Assembly: GCA_021234535.1 (NCBI GenBank)
Contig: CM037842.1
Location: 28,860,189-28,924,188 of the forward strand
Source: Stichopus chloronotus
Taxonomy: Eukaryota > Echinodermata > Holothuroidea > Aspidochirotida > Stichopodidae
Length of the DNA: 64,000 nucleotides
Reading direction: 5' to 3'
Shown: positions 25,284 to 38,200 of the stretch, one piece after another
Layout of the letters: every line of letters starts with the position of its first letter
Position numbering within the stretch: position 1 is the first letter of the stretch
Program-made: the position numbers and the translations under genes
The notes under the pieces: model-generated
Database searches by the model: none
Seen by the model: only the letters and a program-made list of their open reading frames with translations
What the model was told of the DNA's origin: nothing

Positions 25284-28200
25284 GGAATAGAAAACGGTAA
25301 TTATGATTTACAACTTAATACTTAATGCTTGTCTTCTCATTCTGCCAAGGAGTATGTTGCGGGGTATAGGGTGTGGTTTTCATAGGATGGGCTGATGTAA
25401 CAACGTATAAATGTTTTAGGTATTAGAATCAAATCGTAGTGTGTGTTCTTCATGAGAGCTGAATAAGCCTCTGTGTAACTTGAACTGTATATTTGCAGCA
25501 AAGAAATCTGCACTCCCCCTTAACAAAGAGATCTTGAAGCGAAAAGCCAATAAAGATGAAAAATCATGTTTGGAATAAGTACAGAAAATGCTGGAATAAT
25601 ATCATGGAATCGGTGCTTCTGTTACCATCATGGCAGTAGGTTCGACCTAATTTCAGCATTTCCTCCTCTGCCTTGTGTAATCAATAAATTAGTTGGTTCA
25701 GTCTATTATATTCCCGTCCGTCCGCCTCTAGGTATATCAAATAAATTAAATCAAATAAATTAAATATTCACTTGGATTCTCAAAATGCTTCAGTTGTTTT
25801 GATCAGCATATGTATATTAGTATCACCCTTCCAGGACAGTCGTCGATTTTTGTTGAAACTTTCTCCATTTTGCTATCTGGTCTAGTGTCATAATGTATTA
25901 TTGCGTCGTTTGCAATTATTTTACGTCATAAATAAATTTTAGATTCAACCTATACCGTTGACGCTATTTTGTACAGAAGAATTCTGGATCATTCGTCAAG
26001 AAGTAAAACCATGTTATTAATGATATAGGTTACGGCTAGACATTTGTAACAAAAAATGATAATTTAATTTAATAATTTAATAATAGGAATCCATATCTGA
26101 TATGTCCATTAGAAACAGCTTCTATTTTAAACCGATGGAATCAATAAATAATTTGATCAGTCCATTGACATTGTATTTTCATTTGTTATTATACGTAAGG
26201 AATGATCACATTTGAAGTTGCTTCACTGAAGAGATGTTAGCAAGGATAATATGGGGACTCTGGCGGTCTATCATATCATGGAAATAATACCTTCATGCTC
26301 GTTCTCTGAGCCGGTGTTCGTGACGTATTCATAATTGCACTGTGCCGAAAAGGGTAAGGTTCCTTTCTAGAGAGAGTTGAGCCAACTCGAATTTTGACGT
26401 CATTTTCTTTCCATTTTCCGGGTATTTCGCACACACTGTACACGCCACTTTGGATATTTTATTCCATTGTTGGAACACGATTGACGCAACTCTATAAATT
26501 AACTCTAGATAGAAGGGGGAGATACAGTGTATATGCTATAATGGTGTACACCTCTTGCAGAAACTTGCAAGCACAGTGCTAAGTGCGTGATGCTGTTATC
26601 GGACTCGACAAAGACTTTGCAGAAACACTGTGCAGGATTATGTCAGGAAAATGTCAGGTTTACGTACACTCTACTGTTCCTTCATGTGTAAAGATTATAA
26701 AAAAAATAATGGCTCATCGGCGACCTGCACATGAATGCTGATCAAATAATCCAAAACAGGAACAAGAAAAAAAAATTAAAAATTGCTCTTTTGTAGTTTC
26801 TGATCTTTACTTCTCATAGAAGAATGCTTATCGCTCATTTTGAGAAAATGTCTAATATCTACACCCATGTTAAACTACATACACTACCTAACACTGCATT
26901 GTAGAATCTCTCCCCGAAGTCATATTGTAAGACGTACTCATCTGAACATAGGCTCTCTTTTCTCTAGACTGGTCTCCGATGAGCGATACATAAATGACAT
27001 AATGTAGTCCTTTCTTTGATATATAAACTTAGCATGTGATGGGACACACGGTCTTTAATATTAAAAACTTGCATCTTCTGCAATATAGTAGGCCTAACAG
27101 GTGACACTCGTTAAGAGTAGGCTATACTTCGTAATCTTCATTCGCTACGGCACACTTTAAATTTATATCTGACTTCCTTTTTCTTCTAAAGATCGAGGTA
27201 GAGACTTTAATATCCACAATAAGTGTTAAGCATTTGTACGACAGTAACTACTGGTTTGTGCTCGGAATCCGGAAATCTGAAATCTGTGGCCCACAATACG
27301 TGGAATGGCAGGAATGCTGATAGGGGAATGGATAAAATCGAATGTCTTCATCGAGAATAGAACCCACAAAATGTGAATACGCAGTTCAATATTTTTGACA
27401 AGCTGAATCAAATTTACCTTAAATTTAATCCTTACATTTTTCATTGATGCATTGAAAGTTGTAACTTTTGATTATTTCTTCTTTTAGAAGTCTTGTAGTC
27501 GAGAGACGTCATTGTATGGATTCAGTCTTTCTCTATTCAAGCAACTCATATTAGCACTGACATTTACATTGCGGTAAAAATTTAAAATGTCAAAACACGG
27601 TGTGTTTCGAGGAGGTAGGAAATAACCACATTTCAAGTCTTTTCTTTCCCAAGTCAGTCCGACTATGAATGTTTCCCATTGTTGCCCATCAATTTTGTTA
27701 AAGTAATGTTGAAAGGGACATTCTTACTTAGAAACTTCTCCATTTGGAAAATGTGTCTCATGAGTAACATGGCTAGTTTTAGCCGAAGACCTCATATAAC
27801 CGAACGTTGTTGTTGTACCACAGGGCTAGATTATACAGGAATTCACATTCCTTTAGTGTACTACTCACAATGTTGTCCTTGTCCAATGAGCCAACCTACT
27901 TACTGAGTACAGAAGTTCTGAGCGTAGAATGAACGCATTGTTTCTTTCAAGATATAAATTGGCCTCATGGTCTCCGGAGTGAATACGTCTCTTTGGCCCA
28001 TCCAGATATTTCTTTGTTGTCATAAGATGACGAATGTAATACCATCTTCTTTCAATGTATTTGTGTATTTGCTTTGAAAAGTCGGAACATGACAGAAGAA
28101 CGAAGAACCCGTACTCATTTGAAGAAATTCATATGCACAAGAGAGACTGTCGCATAGCCACAGAATTTGTGCAAAGAGGCCCCTAGTTTGTTAAGGTTGT

Positions 28201-29455
28201 ATGTGAGCATATGAAGAAAAAATGACTTTTGTGCAGCTAGACAGCAGAAATAAAGTGAAAAAACTTCGCAAATATGTTTAGTGTTTTGTTTTCTTTTCAA
28301 AGTTAGTCACAAGCGGTTGAAGTTAAGTATTAGCTGTCAGAGTTTCCGGATCCATGCTAATTTTAAGCTTTTCTTTCCAAGTCAATCCAACGATGAATGA
28401 TAAGCGATAAAGAAAAGCAAAGAAAAACAAAATGAGAAAAACAGTACACTGAAATAAATATAGTAAGCACACATATATCTATATTGAGGTACATTTTCTA
28501 AGTAATTATTGCTAACTTCGTGCAATACTTAATAAACTTTTTGATGTCAGACAGTATTGCAGGTTTATATTTCATTGGGGATTTCGTTGGTCTCTCTTTC
28601 CAAAGAGACGATGCTCTAACACGTCAACTTTGCTTCAGAAAATTAGAGTAAAAGCGTGGTACGCATTAGCATATAGACTGTCTTGTATTGTAATCTTGGG
28701 TATCATAGTTGAAAGAGAAAAAAACTACAAAATATGACGTAGCATAACTGTAATAAACAACACGGTAAGCAAAGACGGCTTCTTGATTAGGTCGGGTAAA
28801 TTTATTTTCGTCTTGGGGTCACTTTATAACACTTCTTGATCTTATTCTTTGTTTTAGCAATAGCTAAACAGTTACTGCATACTACAAGAATTTATTTTAA
28901 AATGGGACGTTCTGACATCAGAATTGGCTTTGAAAACGTTGTTATCACATCGGTTTGTATATCTTGTGCATGTGTAACACCTTTTACCTGAAGTAACGTA
29001 CTCCAAACTTGTCCAAATTTGTAAAATTCACAAAATAAGCTGACCCCCCTTTCAATTTTATGTTATATGGATTGGTCCATACAAGTTCAAGTTGCCTACA
29101 AGGCCCCAAGTTTCCAAGATCTATGGCCAGCTTTTTCGAAGGTTGCGTCTATTCGCAAAGGGAGCGAATAACCTTTGTTTTTCTCAAGAACCTAACGGTA
29201 AGGTAACCCTAATCAAGGTCGCTGATCGGTTACAATCTTGAAAAACACGTTCTATATTTGCCCGAACATGTTCTAGTAAATAGACACTTCCATCATGTTA
29301 CTACTCCAATTCTCCTCTCTATGTTACTTCATTAATATTTTATACAATTACCCATAGTGGAGGTTCATGAAATGAATAATTGAAAGTCGGTCAATACGCG
29401 TCAGTATGAATGCTTTAAGCTTGCTGCCCCCCCCCCCCCGCCCAAATAGTGGTTA

Positions 29456-29520
29456 TTGATCAAGATGAGCTTGATCAATCCCGAGGTTGATATATTGATC
29501 AATTTCGAGAATTTGATCAA
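29456..29520. repeat. TTGATCAA hairpin and repeats
   Basis: TTGATCAAG and CTTGATCAA form a perfect 9-bp stem around a 5-base loop (29456-29478). Two further TTGATCAA copies follow at 29495-29502 and 29513-29520. The cluster begins 16 bases after a C13 run. No function is assigned. Confidence 0.8.
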
Positions 29521-32500
29521 GTTGAAAGCTGATTAATCCTTCGGGTATAAGAGCTTTAATTCCACTGTTAATTTTGCTGAAGTAAGGAAGACTGGGCCTT
29601 TGATCAACACAAAGGAGAATGTGTGCATGGCTGCAATATAATCAGATGTCATTCAACCAGACAGTACTGCACATACATGCACAAAAGTCAAAAGTCACCA
29701 TGATGTTCGGCCAATTTGGTCCTTTAAAGAGTTCGCACACTAGACAGCTATTTACCTCGAAATTTTGAAAAAAAAATATAAGAGATCTATTTTACCCCGT
29801 CGGTAAACTAACATCCCGAGATGTGATGATGACGCACTGAGCTTTCACGCACCGGGGTTGATTTAGAAAATTTAATCAGACAGGAGTCTGAAGAAAGTCT
29901 GAAGACCAAGTGTGAAAGCACACTATACTGGTGTTAATAGTATTTCCGTTCTGCCTCTAACTACATTTCTAAACGATATGAATGCAGTTCCTAAGGATAA
30001 ACGATCCATACAATCCATACAATCCAGGATAGTTGCCTTGTCACGTGTCCTGCTCGTTTTTATCCTACAGAGCTCCCTATGGGTATGCTAACTACAATAT
30101 CCAGCTTGACAGTTTTCCTTATCCTAATCTGACAGAGCTTGTAAGAGCTTATAAGAATACACTTTGGATCAGCATGTGACATTTTTATTTAATAAAAACT
30201 TTGTTAGAAATAGTGCCATCGGGGAAGGGTGGTCCTGGTTGCTTTGGCTCCAAGTAGGACTCCAAAGACTTAGCCTTAAAATGAGTCCTCTTTGAAGGGG
30301 AGGACATGCGTGGTGTCCTTTGCAACAGTTAGAGTTCCTCCAGATATTTCTCTTTTTCTATGGAGGCTCCGAGTGTAATTCGGTTTCTTCGCGTTTCTGT
30401 TTTTCTTTCTGGATTGACTTTTCCTTTTATTTATTTCTTGGGGGCTATCTTACTTTTAATCCAATTTTCGTAATGTCAGAATGCTTCTTTGTCTCCCTGT
30501 CAAGGGTTTCAGATGCCTCATGATTTCATATGATTCACTGAGACATTATTTCAAATCTTGTTAAAATGTTAATTGCAGTTGCACTCGTTCTCTCTTGTCA
30601 AATTCCACACTCATCATAATATTACATGATAAACATTTGTTATACCGGCAACTCTCCCTATCAGTCAGTCCTTGGAATGCCAATCCCTCTCTGGAGTATT
30701 GACTTTATTACTCATTGAACAATGTTGAAAAGAACCACAAAGTCTATCAAAATCCATCAAATATTGGTTACTTCACACACAAATTATTGCCTTACACTTG
30801 CATCATGAATACGCATTGCGTGTGTATGCGAATCTGTGACGTAAAAGGGAAGGACGCACATGGAATTTTTCATGCTATCTTTTTTTAATATTCATTTCAA
30901 GAACAATTCAAAATTCAATATGTCCTGGCCGATGATCTATTTTAAAAATGAATATTGTCCTGTTTAAAAATAGTGATATCACTTACTAATATGTAAGCAG
31001 GAAGACAAGTAATTAAGAGACGATATATGAATGGTTCACAAAAGAAATACTGACATTGTGTAACATACTACATCATAATAATTTGAGATTGATAATCAGT
31101 TCTGAAAAGGCATATCCAGTAGGCTCTTAGAGTTGGTTCACAAATTTCATGATATTTTGTCACACCTGTTGAGTATTAATCATGTGTTGATGGCAAATGA
31201 TCAATCTAAAAATTTCTGAGCATCTAACAATCAACCATCCAAAGCAAAAATAATGGTGTAATTAACGATCAAAAGCACTTATTGCAAATCTGTGACAAGA
31301 CAAGCTTTACAACAACGCATTAACCACATGTAAGTCCTTTTCGTAACAAAAAAAACTATGTACAATTTTCAGTAACTAATGCACGACTAATGAGGCTAAT
31401 TAGTAGTGTTGCCATGCTCTGGTTTCCTTCAAACTTGTCACAAAGTTAACTTAGTAAGTCCCCTTAAGAACGGAAATGGATAATGGATTTGCAATTTGAG
31501 GTTCACGCTTTAATTCAAAGTATACATTTATTTCCTTTTATACTCATTTCACACCACCCGTGAGCCTTTCAACAAATGGCGGATTTTGATTTCTAAGTCT
31601 GTAATTGATTGTATTCAGAATCTGCTACATTATAAAGCTTACGTACATTTACTGATTTCATTTGCTGTGACGAAATGGCCTAAGGCCAACAACGTTCTAT
31701 TGATGATGATTTGTTCTACACTGTCTTGCCTTTGTTTTTATGGAAATGTATAAATGCCATATTGTAACGTTTTGATCTTATGATCGCCACTTATAACCCT
31801 TTTTTCAAGGGTAAATCAGTTTTGAAGAATTTTATCCTCCACTCCTTCACTGAAATATACCAAATTCCTCACTGTAGGCTATTTTAAATACATACATACT
31901 GAACTGAATATCCGCCATCCAGCCTTATATACTTCCGGTTACGTATATTGCCATAGCAACCAGCTGCTATCTCTCATAGCTATTAACATACATACTTAGG
32001 CAAATAACTCAATTAGTTGACGTTGTTGTTTTTATGTGTATAAACGTAAACGAAATTCAACATATTGCCTGCGGTTAGAACATTCAGGAATTCTCAGGTG
32101 ATTGATGTTGCACAGTAAAGTGTCTACAGAACAAGAGTATAGAATTACTACAACAAAGTAAACAAAGGAGGCAAACAGTGGACAAGCTTAAAGTGAATGA
32201 AAAGGAAAAATTAGTCACTGGGGGTTAAAGTGGGTCCATCAGGACCAAATCAAAAGAAGGTGCCACAGAGGTGGCGTTCCATAAGAAAGGAACAATTGCA
32301 TCATGTGATAATGGTCGTCTGTGTAGTAAATTCTCCTTTAGTAAAGTTTGTGCTATAATTTAACATAAGAATTTAAATACAAGCTCATAAAAGATTTCAT
32401 CAGAGGGAATATGACGTTTTCAACAAAGGAAAGAAACTGCTAAGGTTTCGGCAAGATATCAAGAAGGCTAATGGAGGTCCAATGTCATAGACACTAATCG

Positions 32501-34869
32501 TGTTTGACACACAGCGTATCTTACATGTACAGTAGTGTAACCACGGTCACTTTGCAGGGTGAGTGTAGTGAAAGACATTTTTATACTCACTAATACTAAA
32601 CAATTTCAGATATTGAAATTCAGATATCAATTTTTTAAACTGATGAGACTTTTTTAAAAGTAGTATTACGTCAAAAAACACAGTTCAGTGAAAGAAGAAT
32701 TCAGGTTAAAGAGACGCTGTTGATATAGTTTACACCGCGGAAAGACAAAAAGAAAGCTAAGATGAACTTCCACCGTTGAGAGAAACTCACACTTAGTTAA
32801 TCAATTGCTACAGGCGATCTGTCGTTCGTATCAGGAAGACTGATGAAAGAATAGCTCTCAAGAAAATGAGCAACGATAAACCAAACGTAAGTCAACTAGC
32901 AACTTGTCAAACATAGCACTTTTCTTCTAAATGAAACGCGACGGGAGGGGGGGTGTAAAACACTTGAGAATTCAATTTATTCGAAAGCCTTCGGTTTATC
33001 AGAACTGAAGAAGAAAGTCCGCTAGAGTGTCAGAATAAAAAGTGGGTTCTGTTTTGATCGTAGTGATTTAAAAGCTTAAATCAACACTAATTGATAACTT
33101 CATTGCTAAAAATCGTCACTTCAGAGGGGATCATATTCTGAAGGAAACTGATTTTAGAATTAAGTTAGACTACGAAACTACTACTGTTAACATAACTAAT
33201 GAGATAAACAATTTGTTAATTGATGATATGTACTTGTGTTCGATCGCTATCATTCAAGACTGTGGAATAGATTAGCTCAGCAATTAATATAATGTTGATG
33301 TATTGCAACGGATATCTATCATATTTAGTGCTAATATGAAGGAGAGTAGTATTAACAACAGAATTCACTCGTCTTCAATTCCAAAAGTTTCACCGTCACA
33401 AACCCCTTTTCAACATTATGTAATAGAAAACCAAATTTTAGAAGGAAGTTTAAACTAATTTTAATGAAAATATCAACATGTTGAAACTAAATAGCTTACT
33501 AGGATGAAGTTTTTTTTTCATACAAATTAACACAAGCAGAATAATTGAAGATATTATGTGTACGTGGACTTATCATGCAGTATCATGTGTTTCGTTACTG
33601 CACTGTACAGCTAACATTAAATGCACGTAGCAAAGGTTACGGTTATTCATAGCAACATAATTACATTAAAGAAAGTCATTAATCAGGACTGAGGTCCATT
33701 GTGTATACGTTGAAATAGATCCAATGGTACGTAAAAGGGTTTGAGGTGTACATTCAATACACATTGCCCGAAATGAAAGATACCATTAATCTAACATAGG
33801 CCTGAGCACATTAACCACATAGATATTAGCAAAAGGTAAATCAACACTGGACAGTGTATTAACGGTGGACTACTGAAAGATGGGCGATGCACTTGTGCAT
33901 CCATTACATTAACCCCCAAGACGTTAAGGATTCTTCCCAAGTATGTATGAACAGCCAGATGGATTATGCCAGTGTCCACTAAACGATGAGGATCAAAGGG
34001 AGGGCTCTATGTAAATGAGATGAATTAAGACAAAGACTCGGATACTAACAGTCGCACTTTTACTTTATGCAGGCATGGAAACTCCAAAATGAAGCTGTAG
34101 TAATGTAGTGGGTGCCAGAAGGAACTCGATAGGGAGTGTTTTGTAATTGCATGAGTCGCCGAATATTTTCAACGATTAGATAATTTGATAAGGATGAAAC
34201 ATAGAAATAAAAATAATATTAAATGAAAATCAATATAGGAAGAAAGTAACTAGCAAAACTTCACTTATGTTAAAGTGAATGATTGAATGGTTTAATTTAT
34301 ATGTAAAAGTACAAAGTACAAAATTTCCGTCTTTTCTTTCATATGCTGCTAGAAAGTATAGTCACCTTATTCAGTATTTCAATACATGTTACACTGCTTA
34401 CGTTTGCTTGTCCTGGCTCACGAATGGATCAAGTGCTTAAGCGAGCTTGTAAATTCCTCATGCATGAATTATATATTTAGATGACACTTGGACAGACAAA
34501 GTTCTCATTCTTGCCAGGTACATATTTTTCTTTACATGTTTGATCCTTTCTAATCTACATTAACTGTTACGTAATGTTTGATTAATTTTGATAAGTATTC
34601 CTCAAGTACGTGTGGTCACTATCCTGTGTTTGAGGTTACTAAAAACTTACGAAATGATCATTAAACTTTTTTTTCATATCCTTAGAACTTAAATTCCTTA
34701 TTCAAACTAGGAAACTGTATACAAACGGTCAAAACTTAATGTTAATGCAAACAAAAAAGAAGAAACTTTGTTACCAAACAGAGTAACTTTACACTCTAAT
34801 ATCACACTCTCAGTACAAAGAGGAGAAAATAGAGAAATATTGTTGAAAGAAAAGATATCCAACACTTAC

Positions 34870-34962
34870 ATTGGTCCTCATTGAGAAAGGCTGTGATGTT
34901 GTGAGCGTTATTAAAATGCAGCATACCAGAAGAGCCAAAATCACCTTTACTAATTTTTCCAT
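34870..34962 (-). CDS. CART-like secreted peptide, signal-peptide exon
   Basis: Thirty-one codons from an ATG at 34962. The product begins MEKLVKVILALLVCC, a charged N-region followed by a long hydrophobic core, then TTSQPFSMRTN. Cleavage is most likely after TTS, which would leave an N-terminal Gln able to form pyroglutamate. The exon ends ACCAAT|GTAAGTGTT, a near-ideal donor (GT at 34869-34868), in phase 0. That phase joins cleanly to the six-cysteine exon at 18281, the only good secreted domain found downstream on this strand, giving a 76-residue precursor and a mature peptide of about 53 residues. Unlike vertebrate CART there is no separate pro-region with dibasic cleavage sites before the cysteine domain. 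The exon is well supported; pairing with 18144-18281 is inferred from phase, strand and product logic. Confidence 0.6.
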
Positions 34963-35132
34963 TTTAGTTTCGATAGTACAGCAAAAAAGAAAACTATAGA
35001 AATTTCAATTGTCTAACTTGGATGAACTAAGAATATTTGACGAAATGAATCTCCAACGAAAAACGCAATCCACCTTGTTCGGAAATCAATGTTTAGAATA
35101 TCAAATGGAAGGGATCGACCGTACCACGTAAC

Positions 35133-35141
35133 TTATTTATT
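35133..35141 (-). promoter_or_regulatory. Possible TATA-like element of the CART-like gene
   Basis: AATAAATAA on the minus strand, about 170 bases upstream of the ATG at 34962, beside a perfect 14-bp palindrome TGATGATATCATCA at 35141-35154. An RFX X-box-like word, GTTGCCACGGTTAC, lies at 35285-35298. A start site about 30 bases below would leave a 5' UTR of roughly 140 bases. Such words are common in AT-rich sequence. Confidence 0.2.
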
Positions 35142-35299
35142 GATGATATCATCATCGCACTCATTTGTCCGTTAAATCCTGGGCTGTGATAGGTCGATGA
35201 AGATTATGCGCAGTATGACAATCATCCAGGTGCTCAGAAAACATGTCAATATTTCAGTATTTTGTAGTTTGTTTTTATGTTCACGTTGCCACGGTTACG

Positions 35300-38200
35300 A
35301 GGTCATTGTAGATTGTGTTATGTGACACAATTTTTGTATCAAAATTTCGAAATTTTGAGGAAAAGGTGCTTCAGATGAATTAACCCTTCCTACATATGAC
35401 ACTGAACACTGATAGATTTACCAAGCTGCTATTTTCCTTCCTTACTTTAACAACATCTGCAGTATTTTTCTTGACCTGTTACCTTGTTGGTAAAGTCTGT
35501 AAAATATCGCCGATGGGAGCAGGTGTTATTTTCTTTCAAAGAAAACTGAAGATCTGAAACAGATATCCATACAGAAAAAAAAATGATAAAAGAAGGAAGA
35601 TAGTACACTTGTGTGGATGGTAATACTGACATTTCACCTTCATTTAAGGTAAACACAGTTTGACATCAGAGCCAAGTTTTTAACTCCGAACCGAATCCTC
35701 ATCCCAGTGGCTATATTTAATATCTAAATCCATCCGTGGTGTAATTTCTGTCACGGTTGACATTTCTTGAAAGTAATGAAATTTTGTTACCATTTAAAGG
35801 GACATGGAGGATGCCTTTTCTTAACAAATCTATAACAAGAGGTGACAAGTGTTAATAACATATTCCGCCTGCATTTTTTTTTCTTCCGATCTCCGCTGGC
35901 AAATGTTACAGGACACTCTAGTGTAATAGAACTTGGCTTAACGTAACATGTTGCTGTTCAAATAAATGATGTACTTTTTTTGTTTGTCAATTGGAAAGTA
36001 TTGACAACTAATCTTGAAACTTTTATTGATATAGTGGTAGGCTGAGACATAAATCATTTTATTTTGGTCAGCTACTGCAAAATTAATTAACATAAGTCAG
36101 CGGAATATGTCAACACTACAAGAACATTTGAAAATGAGGAACTTGTTTTTTGCTCGTAATTCCATAATTGAACTCAAGTTGCAGCTATTTCCGTATGCAG
36201 TACTACTGTCGTTGCTACAGAGGCCATTTCGTCTTGTGACTAACTCTTTAATCGTACTGTGGACATTCTCATTGAACTCAAATGTCAACCAATTAAACAA
36301 AAATAAAAATACATTATTTGAATGTTTTCAGATGAAAATAGTTTAATATTGTTTAATAGTATGACGCAGTTTAACACACAGTTAGTATATTATGTAAATA
36401 TTTATTTCAAAAACCTACAGGAACGATGTTAACATATTAATGTTTCATTTAAAGACACTAGGAGGACATTTAATTTTTTATCCAATTACACCTCTGTGTA
36501 ACGTGTCATTGCTAAAATAAAGTACATATCTACAACACCCAAAGAAAATGAGGTTGGTTTGTAATTCAAGGCGTCTACAACATCAATTGAACATACTCGA
36601 TTCACTAAAACTAGTTCGCTTTGCCCGTTTACCAGCAAAGATAAGTCACTACGTTCAATTCCATAATCCTATTACGTAACTCGTGTGTAAAAGGAGAAAG
36701 TACGTGTGAACAATTCATTGATGAAGACTGCAGGTTAAAGATATTTTAAAATTTTCAAATGTTGCTTTCTGTATTGATTTGGGGTTATGCGTTTAGCCCA
36801 TTAAAACTCTCAAACTGAGGCTTTCTAGTTGAAGCAATACATTTAAATAAGATGTTCATGTATTTCTTAAAGTTTGTTATTCCATCATAGGAGGAGTAAT
36901 CATTGTGATTATCAACTCTCCAAGTCTTCGATTTCCTTCTGTCAATATTGACACGTAAATGGTAAATCATTGTCTCGAAAAATGTACTATAACCGGCACA
37001 GTTCTGTAAGTTAAATAAAAGGAAGAATTCACCCATGTCGCTTTAAAACTCCCTTCCAATTTTAATTCCGTGCTATATCAGTAGACGTCAAGTTCTCTTA
37101 CTCCATCTATGGATGCATTTCAAGTGCACCAGGCACCACAGTATTATAAATCGCTCCAGGAGCTTATGTAAAATACATTTCTAACTCTTTTAAATTTTAT
37201 TGCAGTTGCTAAGCATATTGAAAATTGGATAGCTTATCTTCTTGCGAAAAAAGAAATAATCATACACAAAATCAGCTTTATTACTGCAACGAAACGAAGT
37301 TGCATTATGATTTAATGACAATGACGAGCAGTCATTTAAGAAACCAAATTATTCAGGATCACGCCCGTTTTCTATCTGTCACATTAGTGGTTTTGTTTAG
37401 GGAGCAGGCTGAATGGTTAACGTCTCAGATATTCCAGTGTATATCTGATTTATTACCTGTCTGAGTCCTTCAAAAGACTTTGCGATTTACAACACACAAA
37501 TGTGAAGAAAACGAACGCACGTTTTTGTTTTCCTTAAATATAACGAATACTTAAGGTTACTACGGATGAAGACAAATTGAAATTACTTTTAATGCAAAAA
37601 ATTATGTCAAAATTTCATAGTCGTTATGTTAGACCTCATTTAGTGGTTTCTTTGACTGAAGCCATAGCTCTATATATATTCCTGTAAGAGTATGAAATTT
37701 TATTCTGATACCGTTTTCATTTTGTTTGTTACTACGATAAATTGGGTAAGTTTGCTTTAGTGGTTCATACTCTTCCTAAGCTCTTTAATGAATATTTTCC
37801 ACTAAAAATGTCACTTAAATCGTTCCTGGAGATAAGTGCAAGATACGAAAGTGTCAATTAATGGAATGGCAATGCGGCTAAATGAAGTTAAGTGATATCA
37901 CTACCGTAAATATTCGTGTGTTCTACATTCAATATTTAAGAAAGTCAGACAGGATGAATGCTGCTGTTAGCGACACGATTAATCCTGACGGTAACCTCGA
38001 AAGACCCTTCAAAACATGAAACAAGAAATATAGGATTATAATGGAGTAATCAACTCAAACTTATAAATGGAATAATTATGTTATATGTATATGATAATAA
38101 CCGAAATGTTCATTACAATTTTCACTATGAACCACATATGTGAACATGCTACTTTGAAGAACAAGTTACTGTCTTGTATTATTTATCCTGTGAATATTCC

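Larger units (their letters stand above)
18282..34869 (-). other. Inferred 16.6-kb intron of the CART-like gene
   Basis: Non-coding apart from leads. It contains a long (AT)n tract, a TTAA MITE, a GC-rich exon-like segment at 25063 on the plus strand, a TTGATCAA hairpin cluster near 29456-29520, an isolated C13 run at 29427-29439, and a plus-strand exon-like segment at 32835-32886. An extra phase-0/phase-0 exon of this gene could still be hidden here. Frames at 18407-18609, 18725-19182 and 19195-19501 overlap each other on both strands and have no supporting signals. Confidence 0.45.

Noticed and set aside
37225..37464. 79-codon plus-strand frame near a strong splice acceptor
   Set aside because: The acceptor does not lead into this frame: two of the three frames stop within the first few codons, and the one that stays open is different.
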